Shown here in pieces: positions 1-11,367 of a stretch of DNA of 64,000 nt. The notes beneath the pieces were generated by a model that saw only the letters and a program-made list of their open reading frames with translations, did no database searches and had not been told where the DNA came from. This DNA comes from Burkholderiaceae bacterium (GTDB taxonomy: Bacteria > Pseudomonadota > Gammaproteobacteria > Burkholderiales > Burkholderiaceae_C). The stretch lies in contig JAHCKM010000004.1 in the NCBI GenBank assembly GCA_026125795.1, forward strand, positions 372,001 through 436,000, read 5' to 3'. Made by a program: the position numbers and the translations under genes. Position 1 is the first letter of the stretch, and each line of letters opens with the position of its first letter.

Positions 1-887
1 GCTACTGGCAGGTGCCGTTGCCGGTGCCCGAGACGATGGTCGCGCACCTGCTGCTTTCGCTGGCCGGCGTCGAAGCGCCCGCGGGCCCGATCGTGCTGAT
101 CGAACAGGGTTGCGGCAACACACTGCGCTTGATCGGCGGCGGGTCGGAGCCGCGCCTGGAGGGCACGGTGCCGCACGTGGCCTGGGCGCGCCATGCGCCG
201 ACCGCGCTCGTGTCGTCGAGCGAGCGCCAGCTGGCACTGGTGGATCTGCGCCAGGCTGCCGTGCGCTGCGAGCCGCATCTTGATCACGCACGCATGCCGT
301 CGGACACGCTGCGCTTCGATGGTGCGCGCTGCATCGCGCAAGCGGCCAGCCCGTTGGCGCTGGCCCAGCCGGTGTGGACGCTGGGTGCGCTGACGCGTGC
401 GCTGATGGTGGTCGGGGCGCTGGAATCCGCGCTCGAACAATCGGTGCGGTACGCCACCGAGCGCGTGCAGTTCGGCAAGCCGATCGGCAGGAACCAGGCG
501 ATCCAACAGCAGCTGGCGTTGATGGCCGGCGACACGGCTGCCGCGCGCATGGCGGCGCTCGCCGCGGCCGCCGATGCGCCGAGCGTGACCGCGCGCGATG
601 CGCCGGCGGCGCCGTTTTCCATCGCGGCGGCGAAGGTGCGCGCCGGCGAAGCCGCCACGCGCGCGGCCGGCATCGCGCACCAGGTGCACGGCGCGATCGG
701 CTTCACACGCGAGCACCCGCTGCACTTTGCGACACGGCGTCTGTGGGCGTGGCGCGGGCAGTTCGGCAGCGACGCCTGGTGGGCGCAGGCCTTGGGGCGC
801 GCAGCCATCGCTGGCGGTGCGGCCGCCTTCTGGCCGTCGCTGACGCGACGTCGTTTTGATCGCGCCTTCGACACACTGGGGCCGTGA
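1..887 (+). CDS. acyl-CoA dehydrogenase, C-terminal part (5' end outside window)
   Basis: Only the C-terminal part is present: the frame is already open at the left edge (codons before the first GTG read Tyr-Trp-Gln), so the true start lies upstream. The product is a flavin-dependent acyl-CoA dehydrogenase, which introduces the alpha-beta double bond into an acyl-CoA. The helical C-terminal domain shows the family signature RVQFGKPIGRNQAIQQQLA and the later HQVHGAIGFTREHPLH segment. The stop overlaps the next start (TGATG), so it is translationally coupled to the crotonase-family gene. The substrate (fatty, branched or aromatic acyl-CoA) cannot be told. Confidence 0.88.
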   Translation, partial: YWQVPLPVPETMVAHLLLSLAGVEAPAGPIVLIEQGCGNTLRLIGGGSEPRLEGTVPHVAWARHAPTALVSSSERQLALVDLRQAAVRCEPHLDHARMPSDTLRFDGARCIAQAASPLALAQPVWTLGALTRALMVVGALESALEQSVRYATERVQFGKPIGRNQAIQQQLALMAGDTAAARMAALAAAADAPSVTARDAPAAPFSIAAAKVRAGEAATRAAGIAHQVHGAIGFTREHPLHFATRRLWAWRGQFGSDAWWAQALGRAAIAGGAAAFWPSLTRRRFDRAFDTLGP

Positions 888-1675
888 TGACCGCCACTCC
901 TGCAGCCGATGACATCGGCGTTGAACTCGACGGCCACGTGGCCGTGGTCGAGCTCCGCCGGCCACCGCACAACTTCTTCGACGTGGCGCTGATCACTGCG
1001 CTGGCCGACGCATTCGAGGCGCTGGATGACGACGTGCATTGCCGCGCCATCGTGCTGGCCGCAAGCGGCAGCGCCTTCTGCGCGGGAGCCGACCTGAGCA
1101 CGCGCTCGGCCAACCCGCCGCAGCGCAGCGCCCACGCGGTCAATCCGCTGTACGGCGAGGCGATCCGCCTGTTCGCCTGCACCAAGCCGGTGGTCGCCGC
1201 CGTGCACGGCCCGGCGATCGGCGGCGGCCTTGGGCTTGCACTGGCGGCCGACTTTCGCGTCACTTGCGCGCAAGCGCGCTTCTCGGCCAACTTCAACCGG
1301 CTCGGCTTCCACCCCGGCTTCGGCCTCACCGTGACGCTGCCGCGGGTCGTCGGCGCGCAGCAGGCAGCGTTGCTGTTCTTCACCGGGCGGCGCATCGATG
1401 GCCACGAGGCGCTGCGCATCGGCCTGGCTGACGTGCTGGTCGCGCAAGACCAGGTCCGCCCGCGCGCGCTCGAGCTGGCCGCCGAGATCGCCTTGTCGGC
1501 GCCGATCGCCGTGCGGGCAACCCGCGCGACGCTGCGCCGCGGCCTGCTCGACCAGATCCGCATCGCTGTGGCGCACGAGAGCGCGCAGCAAACCGCGCAC
1601 TACGCGACCGACGACTTCCAAGAAGGCATTGCCGCGATGGCGGCGCGCCGGCCGCCGCAGTTCAAGGGGCGCTGA
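887..1675 (+). CDS. enoyl-CoA hydratase/isomerase (crotonase-fold) family protein
   Basis: 262-aa crotonase-fold protein. Visible are the oxyanion-hole segment SAFCAGADL and the second one VHGPAIGGGLGLALAADFRV. In the region where classical hydratases carry two catalytic glutamates (QPEILLG and AMEMVLTGDR in the mammalian enzyme), this protein has ANFNRLG and AALLFFTGRR, so neither appears conserved. By family knowledge it could be an isomerase, a lyase or an atypical hydratase rather than a normal beta-oxidation hydratase. ATG at 887 overlaps the upstream TGA; a GTG one codon earlier is the alternative. It probably works on the product of the preceding dehydrogenase. Confidence 0.88.
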   Translation: MTATPAADDIGVELDGHVAVVELRRPPHNFFDVALITALADAFEALDDDVHCRAIVLAASGSAFCAGADLSTRSANPPQRSAHAVNPLYGEAIRLFACTKPVVAAVHGPAIGGGLGLALAADFRVTCAQARFSANFNRLGFHPGFGLTVTLPRVVGAQQAALLFFTGRRIDGHEALRIGLADVLVAQDQVRPRALELAAEIALSAPIAVRATRATLRRGLLDQIRIAVAHESAQQTAHYATDDFQEGIAAMAARRPPQFKGR

Positions 1676-1706
1676 CGCCGACACCGAGCGGCTGCTTGCC
1701 GCGATT

Positions 1707-2603
1707 TCAAGCGCGCTCGTGCGGCGAGCGCTCGAGCTCGGCGTTCAGTTCGGCGCCCAGCAGCACCGAATAGGCCGAGACGAGGAACCACATCAGCAGC
1801 ACCACGATCGCGGCCACCGAGCCATAGGTGCGGTCAAGGTTGCCGAAGTTCGACACATAGAGGGAGAACAGTGCCGACCCGCCGAGCCACAAAACAGCCG
1901 CTGCAATCGCACCCCAGCGCACCGCAGACCAGTCCGGCCGCTGCCGGCTCGGTCCGTAGCGGTACATCACCGCCAGCCCACCGACGACCAGCACCGCCAT
2001 GACGGGCCAGCGCGCGTAGCGGATCACCCCCTCGAGCACGCCCGACAGGCCAAGAAAGCGCAGCACGGCGGGCAGTACGGCCACGGCGGCGATCGCCATC
2101 ACGACCGCGCACACGCCGGCCAGCGTCAGCAGCAACACCAGCAGCTGGCGGCGCAGGAAACCGCGCTCCTCGCGCTCGTCGTAGGCGATGTTCAGTGCCT
2201 CGATCAATATGCGCACGCCCTTGCTGGCGCTCCAAAGCGTCAGCAGCAGGCCCCCGGCCGCACCCCAACCGAGCGAGCGCCGGTCCGCCTGCACCAGTCC
2301 TTGCATCTGCACCAGCAGCACGTCGAGCGCCTGCTGCGGCAGCAGGCCGCTCAAGGCGGCCACTTGCTGACCGATGTGCGCCGGGTCGAGCAGCAGGCCG
2401 TACACCGCGACCACCGCAGCGATCGCAGGGAAGACCGCCAGCAACCCGTAGAACGCGACACCGGCGGCAACGATCGACAGCCGGTCGCGGCGCACCTGCC
2501 GAACGACACCCCGCACCAGCCGTGTCGCACGCACCGGCCGCGTCGCCATCTCGGCCCCACCCGCGGGTGGGGCCTGGTCGTCGCGCGCCAGCGTGGTGGC
2601 CAT
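1707..2603 (-). CDS. YihY/virulence factor BrkB family membrane protein
   Basis: 298-aa inner-membrane protein with about six hydrophobic segments and the family-typical N-terminal block DRLSIVAAGVAFYGLLAVFP and a later LWSASKGVRILIEALNIAYDE. The family was once called ribonuclease BN, but its role is unresolved; transport or envelope functions are proposed. The reading frame is open further upstream, but the extra residues are arginine-rich shadow sequence, so ATG at 2603 is chosen; a second ATG 18 codons on is possible. It is divergent from the small membrane-protein operon starting at 2690. Confidence 0.85.
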   Translation of the reverse strand: MATTLARDDQAPPAGGAEMATRPVRATRLVRGVVRQVRRDRLSIVAAGVAFYGLLAVFPAIAAVVAVYGLLLDPAHIGQQVAALSGLLPQQALDVLLVQMQGLVQADRRSLGWGAAGGLLLTLWSASKGVRILIEALNIAYDEREERGFLRRQLLVLLLTLAGVCAVVMAIAAVAVLPAVLRFLGLSGVLEGVIRYARWPVMAVLVVGGLAVMYRYGPSRQRPDWSAVRWGAIAAAVLWLGGSALFSLYVSNFGNLDRTYGSVAAIVVLLMWFLVSAYSVLLGAELNAELERSPHERA

Positions 2604-2689
2604 CGAGCATGGCCGGCAAGCCACATTCCGTGCCGAGGAACCACGGGAGCGGCAATTGCCGCGAAGACCTCGAACCGAAGGAGCACGAC

Positions 2690-3091
2690 ATGACCGACAC
2701 CACCGACCCGGGCCAACGCCCGCGCTTCGCCGACGAGGCCGCGCAGGCCGCCAAGAGCGCGGCCTCGGGCGCTTGGCGCGACGCCAAGCACGGCGTCCGA
2801 GAAGAGATCGAGCACAGCAAAGACGCTGCCGCCGATGGCATCGAGCGGGTGGCCGACGCGCTGCACGAGGGCGCACGCCGCAGCCAGTCCGACAGCGACG
2901 CGGTGGCGCGTCTGGCCGGCGTGACCGCCGACGGCCTCGAGCGCGTCTCGCAGGCACTGCGCGGCAATGACATCGGCGCGATGTTGCGCGGCGTCGAATC
3001 GTTCTCGCGCCGCCAGCCGATGGCGTTCTTCGGCATCGCGCTGGCCACCGGTTTCATCGCGGCACGCGCGATGAAGGCATCCAACGACTAG
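2690..3091 (+). CDS. small membrane-anchored protein of unknown function
   Basis: 133 aa. The first about 100 residues are charged and alanine-rich, predicted helical and amphipathic, followed by one C-terminal hydrophobic segment (MAFFGIALATGFIAARAM). The layout resembles ElaB/DUF883-like proteins anchored by a C-terminal helix, but no firm family is claimed. ATG at 2690 is set by a strong ribosome binding site AAGGAG at 2678-2683. It is first of three short genes encoding membrane-associated proteins often found together in proteobacteria, near the divergent YihY-like protein. Confidence 0.75.
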   Translation: MTDTTDPGQRPRFADEAAQAAKSAASGAWRDAKHGVREEIEHSKDAAADGIERVADALHEGARRSQSDSDAVARLAGVTADGLERVSQALRGNDIGAMLRGVESFSRRQPMAFFGIALATGFIAARAMKASND

Positions 3092-3100
3092 GAGACGAGC

Positions 3101-3541
3101 ATGGCCATGAACCCAAGCACGAGCGGCGATGGCGCCGGCCGCGCAGCAACCGGCAACCGCCCGATCGCCGGCTTGTTCTCAGACCTGTGGCGCGAGACGA
3201 CCACGCTGGTGCACGACGAAATGGAGCTGGCCAAGGTCGAGCTGACGCAGCGGGTCAGCGATGCCGGACGCGGCGCCGGCGCGGTCGCGATCGGCGGTGC
3301 GATCCTCTTTGCTGGCGTGCTGGTGCTGCTCGGCGCCGCCGTGGCGGCTCTCATGATGATGCTGCCGCCGCAGGTGGCACCGTGGTTGGCGCCGCTGATC
3401 GTCGGCGCCGTCGTCTGCATCGTCGGCGCCATCGCGCTGCGCAGCGGCCGGCAGAGGCTGAAGGCCCGCAACCTGGCGCCGCAACGCACCCTGGAGTCGC
3501 TGCGGCAGGACCGACAACTCGCGCGGGAGCACCTGCAATGA
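3101..3541 (+). CDS. phage holin family / DUF1469 (YqjE-like) membrane protein
   Basis: 146 aa. It has an N-terminal amphipathic part typical of the family (LFSDLWRETTTLVHDEMELA), two closely spaced transmembrane helices at about residues 63-85 and 93-115, and a charged C-terminal tail. This fits the DUF1469 / putative holin-superfamily-III group, which is chromosomal and has no shown lysis role. The start follows the previous gene by 9 bases. Its stop overlaps the start of the next gene (ATGA), indicating translational coupling. Confidence 0.8.
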   Translation: MAMNPSTSGDGAGRAATGNRPIAGLFSDLWRETTTLVHDEMELAKVELTQRVSDAGRGAGAVAIGGAILFAGVLVLLGAAVAALMMMLPPQVAPWLAPLIVGAVVCIVGAIALRSGRQRLKARNLAPQRTLESLRQDRQLAREHLQ

Positions 3542-4173
3542 CCACCCCTGCACGGACCAACGGGCAACGTCCCCCCGAAGAGATCCAGGCCGAGATCGAA
3601 CGCACCCGCGGCGAGCTCGACCGCACGCTGAGTGCGCTCGAGGAGCGCCTGACGCCGGGCCAGCTGGTTGATCAGGCGTACGGCTACCTCAGGCGCAGCG
3701 GCGCCCGCCAGTACTTCGAGCACCTCGGCGAGTCGGTGCGCCGCGACCCGATTCCGCTCGCACTCGTCGGCATCGGCCTGGCGTGGCTCATGGTGGCCGA
3801 TCGCCAACGTCCGCTGCAGCCCCGCGAGCCGTCCTCGGGCGGGATGCGGGAAACGATGTCGCACGGCGCGCGGCGGGCCGCGGAATCGGCGCATGCGGTG
3901 CGCGACGCCGCGTCGCAAGCGGCGCTGCGGGCGCGCCACCAGGCCGAGCGCGCGCGCAGCGGCTACCACCGCCTTGTGGAGGAGCAGCCGTTGGCACTTG
4001 GCGCCGTGGGGCTGGCGATCGGCGCGCTGCTAGGCGGCATCGCCCCCGGATCGATGCCCGACGACGCTCCGAATGCCGCGGACGACGCTTCGAGCGACGA
4101 CCGTGCTGCACGCGCAGGGGCGGCCGGGGCAGGGCCGCTGGACTCCTCGGGCGCGGACGATCCCGTCGTGTGA
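3538..4173 (+). CDS. DUF3618 domain-containing membrane protein
   Basis: 211 aa. The N-terminal motif RPPEEIQAEIERTRGELDRT with a predicted helix is the DUF3618 hallmark. Two short hydrophobic stretches follow (IPLALVGIGLAWLMV about residue 72, LALGAVGLAIGALLGGIAPG about residue 152), separated by an alanine/arginine-rich helical linker. The C-terminal 35 residues are acidic and low complexity. It is coupled by ATGA overlap to the holin-like gene, forming a three-gene unit. Function is unknown; envelope stress or surface roles are only guesses from family context. Confidence 0.8.
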   Translation: MTTPARTNGQRPPEEIQAEIERTRGELDRTLSALEERLTPGQLVDQAYGYLRRSGARQYFEHLGESVRRDPIPLALVGIGLAWLMVADRQRPLQPREPSSGGMRETMSHGARRAAESAHAVRDAASQAALRARHQAERARSGYHRLVEEQPLALGAVGLAIGALLGGIAPGSMPDDAPNAADDASSDDRAARAGAAGAGPLDSSGADDPVV

Positions 4174-4247
4174 CGGGCTGCAGCTGGCGGCTCGCCTGCC
4201 GCTGGAGCCTGTGCATGCGGCCGGATCCATTGGATGCATCCGATGCA

Positions 4248-5660
4248 CTAGCGATCGACGCGGAAGTTGACGAACTGCCACGGGTCGGAGCGATCGAGCT
4301 CCTCGTCGAACAGCGTCGCGCGATGCTGCAGCGGCGTCCAATCGCTGTGCACGCCGGCCAGCTCGCCGAGGTAAGGCCCGATCACCCGCAGCATCTCGTC
4401 ATGCGGCAGGTCGTCGGGCTCGAGCACGCCGCGCTCGGGATGACGGATGGCCCACTCGACGCCGGCCATCACCGGCGCCGCCACCTGCAGCGTGGTCGCG
4501 CTGTTGTGCGGCGCGAGCCGGCGCGCCGCTTCGGTGGTCAGGCGCGAGCCGTACCAGAACGCGCCGTGGCGCGGGCCCATCAGCAGCACGCCGAGTTCGT
4601 CGCGACCCGAGACGATGTCGTCGCGCATCAGCCGCGTCTTGTCCTGCGGGCGCCACTGGCGACCCGCCAGTTCGTGCAGCGACAGCACCGCGTCGTCGCA
4701 CGGATGGTACGCATAGTGCACGGTCGGCCGGTACGCGGGCCGAGCCGGATCACCGACCGTCAGATGGTCGGCGATCGAGATCGACTCGGCATGCGTGATC
4801 AGGTAGCCCAGAAACGGTCCCGCCAGCGGCGTCCAGGTGCGCACGCGCGTGCCGGCCCCGGGCCGCTTCAGGTAGATCGCGGCCCGGCAACCCGACTCGT
4901 GCCGTGCCCCGTCGTCCGGCAGTTGGCGCTCGTGCGAACCCCAACCGAGCTCGGCCGGCTGCAGGCCTTCTGAAATCAGGCCGTCGCTCGACCACGTGTT
5001 GACGAACTCGTTGCGCTGCTTGCGCCGTTGGCTGATCTGGTCGTCTCGTTCGGCGACGTGGATCACACGCACATCCAGCCGCTGCGCGAGATGCGCCCAC
5101 CCTTCGCGCGTGTGCGGCGCCGGCGTACCGGGGCCGGCGAGCTCCAGCAGCGCGCGCTTCACCAGGAACGACACCAGGCCCGGGTTCGCACCCAGCGTGA
5201 TGATCGCCGTGTTGCAGTTCTGCGCGTTGTGGCGCAGCGCCAGCACGTCCTCTCGCAACGCGTAGTTGGTGCGCAGCGCGGGCGGTAAAGATCGGTTGGC
5301 GTAGCCGCCCGGCCAGGGTTCGGTGCTGGCGTCCACGTACAGCGCGCCTCGCCGCTGGCACAGCTCCATCAGGGCCTTGCTGCTGACCTCGAGCGACAGG
5401 TTGAGCAGCAGGTCGCCGGCTCCGAGGCGGGCTTGCAGCTCACGCCGGTAGTTGTTGCGATCGATGCGCAACGGCGAGCGCCGAATGCCGTATTCCTGCG
5501 CGATGTCGGCGCCCCGTTCTGACGGTGACACGATCTCGATCTGACCGGGCGTGATCTCGATGTGGCGCAGCAACAGCGGCAGCACACCCTGCCCGATGCC
5601 ACCAAAGCCGAGCATCACGAGGCGGCCGCCAAAGCGGGTTCTCCCGGAGTAGAGCGTCAC
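4248..5660 (-). CDS. homospermidine synthase
   Basis: 470 aa from GTG at 5660. Homospermidine synthase makes sym-homospermidine from putrescine using NAD+ as a hydride shuttle. Visible are a Rossmann dinucleotide-binding start (LVMLGFGGIGQGVLPLLLRH), VDASTEPWPGG, ANPGLVSFLVKRAL and the conserved C-terminal region around VEWAIRHPERGVLEPDDLPH. The frame extends to an ATG at 5696, but the added residues are basic and unlike family N-termini, so GTG is preferred. It lies in the same direction as gyrB about 160 bases away and could be read from it or from its own promoter. Confidence 0.85.
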   Translation of the reverse strand: MTLYSGRTRFGGRLVMLGFGGIGQGVLPLLLRHIEITPGQIEIVSPSERGADIAQEYGIRRSPLRIDRNNYRRELQARLGAGDLLLNLSLEVSSKALMELCQRRGALYVDASTEPWPGGYANRSLPPALRTNYALREDVLALRHNAQNCNTAIITLGANPGLVSFLVKRALLELAGPGTPAPHTREGWAHLAQRLDVRVIHVAERDDQISQRRKQRNEFVNTWSSDGLISEGLQPAELGWGSHERQLPDDGARHESGCRAAIYLKRPGAGTRVRTWTPLAGPFLGYLITHAESISIADHLTVGDPARPAYRPTVHYAYHPCDDAVLSLHELAGRQWRPQDKTRLMRDDIVSGRDELGVLLMGPRHGAFWYGSRLTTEAARRLAPHNSATTLQVAAPVMAGVEWAIRHPERGVLEPDDLPHDEMLRVIGPYLGELAGVHSDWTPLQHRATLFDEELDRSDPWQFVNFRVDR

Positions 5661-5819
5661 GCGGCAGCGGAGCAAACGAAGTTCCCGGCGCCCCATTCGT
5701 CGGCGCGCAAACGCGGGATACGGTGCTGCTGGCGCGCAGGCCGACGTTGAACCGGCAGCGCCGACGGACTCAGGCGCGGACCGGCGCCCGAGCCTATAGC
5801 CACTTGTGCGCCGGCGCCG

Positions 5820-8318
<2,499 letters not shown>

Positions 8319-8358
8319 CTAGAGGGCCCGAAGGGCCCGGGCAATGAACTGACTGGAA

Positions 8359-8375
8359 CCCCCGCCTGGCGGGGG
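8359..8375. repeat. GC-rich inverted repeat between dnaN and gyrB
   Basis: CCCCCGCC and GGCGGGGG are almost adjacent (one T between), and a second small hairpin GGGCCC-GAA-GGGCCC lies at about 8325-8340. Both sit in the 115-base gap between the dnaN stop and the gyrB start. They have no T-run on either strand, so they are more likely an RNA-processing or attenuation structure than an intrinsic terminator. Confidence 0.45.
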
Positions 8376-8402
8376 CAGGGGGTGCACAACGGACCGGCAA
8401 CG

Positions 8403-8442
8403 CCGATGCGGTCTGAAGCCAATGGCTTCAGATCCGCATCGG
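8403..8442. repeat. 18-bp inverted repeat covering the dnaN stop codon
   Basis: Left arm 8403-8420 (CCGATGCGG then TCTGAAGCC), loop AAT 8421-8423, right arm 8424-8442 (GGCTTCAGA, one unpaired T, CCGCATCGG). The right arm contains the last codons and the stop of dnaN, so the mRNA 3' end can fold on itself. No T-tract follows on the minus strand. It may protect the dnaN end or reduce read-through to gyrB. Confidence 0.6.
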
Positions 8443-9534
8443 CATCACCACGTACTTGAAGCCCGCCTGCTCGGGCACCGTGATCAGCGCGCTGGAGTTG
8501 CCGTCCTGCAACTCGACCTTGACCATCTCCTGGTTCAGGTTGGCCAGCGCATCGATCAGGTAGGTGACGTTGAAGCCAATCTCGATCGCATCGCCGTTGT
8601 AGTCGATCTCGAGCTCTTCCTTGGCTTCTTCCTGCTCGGCGTTGCTGGCCGCGATGCGCAAGGTGCCGGGCTCCACGTTGACGCGCACGCCCTTGAACTT
8701 CTCGCTCGTCATGATCGCGGCGCGTTGCAGGCTGGCCAGCAGCGGCGCGCGTCCGAGCACCACGGCGTTCTTGTGGTTCTTGGGAATGACGCGGTTGTAG
8801 TCGGGGAACTTGCCTTCGACCAGCTTGGTCACGAACTCCATGCCGCTGAACGCGAACTTGGCCTGGTTGCCGGCGAAACGCAACTCGATGGGTGTGTCTT
8901 CGTCGCGCAGCAGGCGTTGCAGTTCGAGCACGGTCTTGCGTGGCAGGATCACCTCCTGCTTCGGGATGTCGGATTCGAGCTGCGCCTGCGCCAGTCCGAG
9001 GCGGTGGCCATCGGTGGCCACCAAGGTCAAGGTCTTGCCTTCGGCGACGAACAGGATGCCGTTGAGGTAGTAGCGGATGTCGTGCACCGCCATCGCGAAG
9101 TGCACCTGGTTGATCAGGTGCTTCAGCGTCTTCTGCGGCACCGCGAACGACGGGCCGTAGTCCGCCGCTTCGTTGACGAGCGGAAAGTCCTCGGCCGGCA
9201 GCGTCTGCAGCGTGAAGCGGCTCTTGCCCGCCTGCAAAGTGAGCTTGTTCTGCGCCGACGACAGCGTGATGAGCTGGTCGTCGGGCAGGCTGCGCAGAAT
9301 GTCGATCAGCTTGCGCGCGCCCACCGTGGTGCCGTAAGTGCCGCCGTCTCCGCCCAGCTCGGCCTTGGTGCGCACCTGGATCTCCAGGTCGCTGGTGGTC
9401 AACTCGATCGTCGGGCCGTTCTTGCGCAGCAGCACGTTGGCAAGAATCGGCAACGTGTGCCGGCGCTCGACGATGCCCGCCACCGCCTGCAATGCGCCAA
9501 GCAGGGCCTGCTGCGGAGCTTTCAAAACGATCAT
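8428..9534 (-). CDS. dnaN: DNA polymerase III beta subunit (sliding clamp)
   Basis: 368 aa, normal clamp length. The ring-shaped dimer tethers DNA polymerase III to DNA. The sequence starts with the typical alternate of the bacterial N-terminus (MIVLKAPQQALLGALQAVAGIVERRHTLPIL) read in short form, contains LATDGHRL-type segments (LVATDGHRLGLAQ), and ends in the clamp hallmark VVMPMRI. Second gene of the leftward replication cluster; 221 bases separate it from dnaA, room for an own promoter and with DnaA-box-like sites. Confidence 0.98.
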   Translation of the reverse strand: MIVLKAPQQALLGALQAVAGIVERRHTLPILANVLLRKNGPTIELTTSDLEIQVRTKAELGGDGGTYGTTVGARKLIDILRSLPDDQLITLSSAQNKLTLQAGKSRFTLQTLPAEDFPLVNEAADYGPSFAVPQKTLKHLINQVHFAMAVHDIRYYLNGILFVAEGKTLTLVATDGHRLGLAQAQLESDIPKQEVILPRKTVLELQRLLRDEDTPIELRFAGNQAKFAFSGMEFVTKLVEGKFPDYNRVIPKNHKNAVVLGRAPLLASLQRAAIMTSEKFKGVRVNVEPGTLRIAASNAEQEEAKEELEIDYNGDAIEIGFNVTYLIDALANLNQEMVKVELQDGNSSALITVPEQAGFKYVVMPMRI

Positions 9535-9755
9535 GTCTTCCTCTTCAACTTGGTCGTTGTAGTAGGCACACGGGCCAACTGTGGAGAATGCTATTTTCGC
9601 CTGTCTTTGCGCGGGTTTAGAGCGCCACCAACCCTGTGGGCGGCAATGGGGTCAGCGGGCTCGCAAAGTTGAACAACCGGCGCGACGGCGAGCGAGCTGT
9701 GGATGACGGTGCAGTTGTTCGGCTGTTGTGCACAGACTTGCCCGTTGCCGCGGCA
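9535..9755. promoter_or_regulatory. dnaA-dnaN intergenic region with DnaA-box-like sites
   Basis: Two 9-mers one mismatch from the consensus TTATCCACA lie on the minus strand: TTCTCCACA at 9580-9588 and TCATCCACA at 9698-9706. A weaker TTGTGCACA (two mismatches) is at 9726-9734. The spacing suggests DnaA-dependent control of dnaN or a second part of a split origin. No unwinding element could be assigned by eye. Confidence 0.5.
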
Positions 9756-11213
9756 TCAGCCCTTGAGGGTCTGTTCGAGCACGTGCAGTTGCTGGTTGAG
9801 TTCGGTGCTCTTGCCGCGCTCGCCGCCGATCTTGCGCACCGCGTGCAGCACGGTGGTGTGGTCGCGCCCGCCGAACAGCTCGCCGATCTCGGGCAAGCTC
9901 TTTTGGGTCAGCTCCTTGGCCAGGTACATCGCGATCTGGCGCGGGCGCGCAATCGACGCCGGACGCTTCTTGCTGTACATGTCGGCCACCTTGATCTTGT
10001 AGAAATCGGCGACCATCTTCTGGATGTTCTCCACCGAGATCTGCCGGTTCTGGATCGACAGCAGATCCTTCAGCGCTTCGCGCGCCAGGTTGATGTTGAT
10101 TTCCTTCTGACTGAAGCGGCTGTAGGCCAGCACCTTGCGCAGCGCGCCCTCGAGTTCACGCACGTTGGCGCGCACGTTTTTGGCGATGAAGAACGCCACG
10201 TCCTCCGGCATCTCGGTGCCTTCGGCCACCGCCTTCTTGATCAGGATCGCGACTCGCATCTCGAGTTCGGGCGGCTCGATCGCGACCGTGAGCCCGGCGT
10301 CGAAGCGGCTGGTCAGCCGTTCGTCGATGTCGACCAGACCCTTGGGATAGGTGTCGCTGGTCATGATGATGTGGGCGCGCTTGGCCAGCAGCGCCTCGAA
10401 CGCGTTGAAGAACTCCTCCTGCGAACGCTCCTTGCCGGCGAAGAACTGGACGTCGTCGATCAGCAGCAGGTCCAGCGAGTGGTACTTGGCCTTGAGTTCG
10501 TCGAAGGTCTTGCGCTGATAGTTCTTGACGACGTCGCTGATGAACTGCTCGGCATGCAGATACAGCACGCGCGCATCGGGTCGGTCCTTCAGCAAAGCGT
10601 TGCCCACCGCGTGCACGAGGTGGGTCTTGCCCAGGCCGACGCCGCCGTAGACAAACAAGGGGTTGTACATGACGCCGGGGGCGCCGGCCACGTGCAGCGC
10701 GGCCGTGCGTGCCATCTGGTTGGCGCGTCCCGCGACCAAGGTGTCGAAGGTCAGCGCCGGGTTCAGCTTCTGGCGCGTCGCAGCCGCCGCGGCGAGCGCC
10801 GGCACGGATCGGGCCGCGCCGTTGAGCGGCGGGCGTCCTGCTTGAGGGTCGGGCGCGGCGGCCGGCAGCACCTGATGCAGCCACGCGCCGGCCGCTGCGG
10901 CGCCCACGGCGGGGCGTTGCCCTGCGGCGGCCAACGCACGCGGAGGCAGGGTCTCGCGCGGCGCCAGGCTCAACTCGAGCCGGATGGGCTTGCCCGCCAA
11001 CTCGCTCAGCACGTCCTCGATGCGGCCGGCGTACTGCGAGCGGATCCAGTCCAGCTTGAAGCGATTGGGGACGCGCAGCGACACCACGGCGCCGCCCGCA
11101 TCGCCATCGCTGACATCGGCAGCGGGCAAGGGGCGGATCCAGGTGTTGAACTGCTGTTCGGGGAGTTCGGCAGCAAGCCGTTCGCAACCACGTTGCCAGA
11201 GGTCGACGCTCAT
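9756..11213 (-). CDS. dnaA: chromosomal replication initiator protein DnaA
   Basis: 485 aa. AAA+ initiator that binds 9-bp boxes at oriC, melts DNA and loads helicase. N-terminal helicase-interaction domain ([20 protein letters not shown]), a proline/alanine-rich linker of about 90 residues, Walker [17 protein letters not shown], Walker [10 protein letters not shown], and the DNA-binding domain with [14 protein letters not shown] and the signature [17 protein letters not shown] at 11213 is supported by the conserved N-terminus. A DnaA-box-like site lies directly against the start codon (11215-11223), suggesting autoregulation. Confidence 0.98.
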   Translation of the reverse strand: MSVDLWQRGCERLAAELPEQQFNTWIRPLPAADVSDGDAGGAVVSLRVPNRFKLDWIRSQYAGRIEDVLSELAGKPIRLELSLAPRETLPPRALAAAGQRPAVGAAAAGAWLHQVLPAAAPDPQAGRPPLNGAARSVPALAAAAATRQKLNPALTFDTLVAGRANQMARTAALHVAGAPGVMYNPLFVYGGVGLGKTHLVHAVGNALLKDRPDARVLYLHAEQFISDVVKNYQRKTFDELKAKYHSLDLLLIDDVQFFAGKERSQEEFFNAFEALLAKRAHIIMTSDTYPKGLVDIDERLTSRFDAGLTVAIEPPELEMRVAILIKKAVAEGTEMPEDVAFFIAKNVRANVRELEGALRKVLAYSRFSQKEININLAREALKDLLSIQNRQISVENIQKMVADFYKIKVADMYSKKRPASIARPRQIAMYLAKELTQKSLPEIGELFGGRDHTTVLHAVRKIGGERGKSTELNQQLHVLEQTLKG

Positions 11214-11275
11214 TTGTGGACAAGTTCTTTTCAGAGCGGCGCGATTCTAGGCCAGGCCGACGCGCCAGGACGCGG

Positions 11276-11284
11276 TTATCCACA
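11276..11284 (+). promoter_or_regulatory. consensus DnaA box
   Basis: Exact match to TTATCCACA, 63 bases upstream of the dnaA start codon and 55 bases before the -35 element of the rpmH promoter. Confidence 0.8.
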
Positions 11285-11338
11285 GTTCGTGGGCGGCGGT
11301 CAATGCCCCTGCGCAGGCGCAAGTTGCCGTGCAAGTGT

Positions 11339-11367
11339 TTGACCCGAAAAGAGGTTTTTGCTTTAAT
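11339..11367 (+). promoter_or_regulatory. sigma70-type promoter for rpmH-rnpA
   Basis: TTGACC at 11339-11344 and TTTAAT at 11362-11367 are separated by exactly 17 bases, each one mismatch from the TTGACA/TATAAT consensus. The local sequence is strikingly AT-rich compared with its surroundings. It predicts a 5' leader of about 230 bases before rpmH. Confidence 0.75.

Noticed and set aside
2195-2689. longer version of the 133-aa membrane protein
   Set aside because: Would overlap the divergent YihY gene; a strong ribosome binding site marks 2690.
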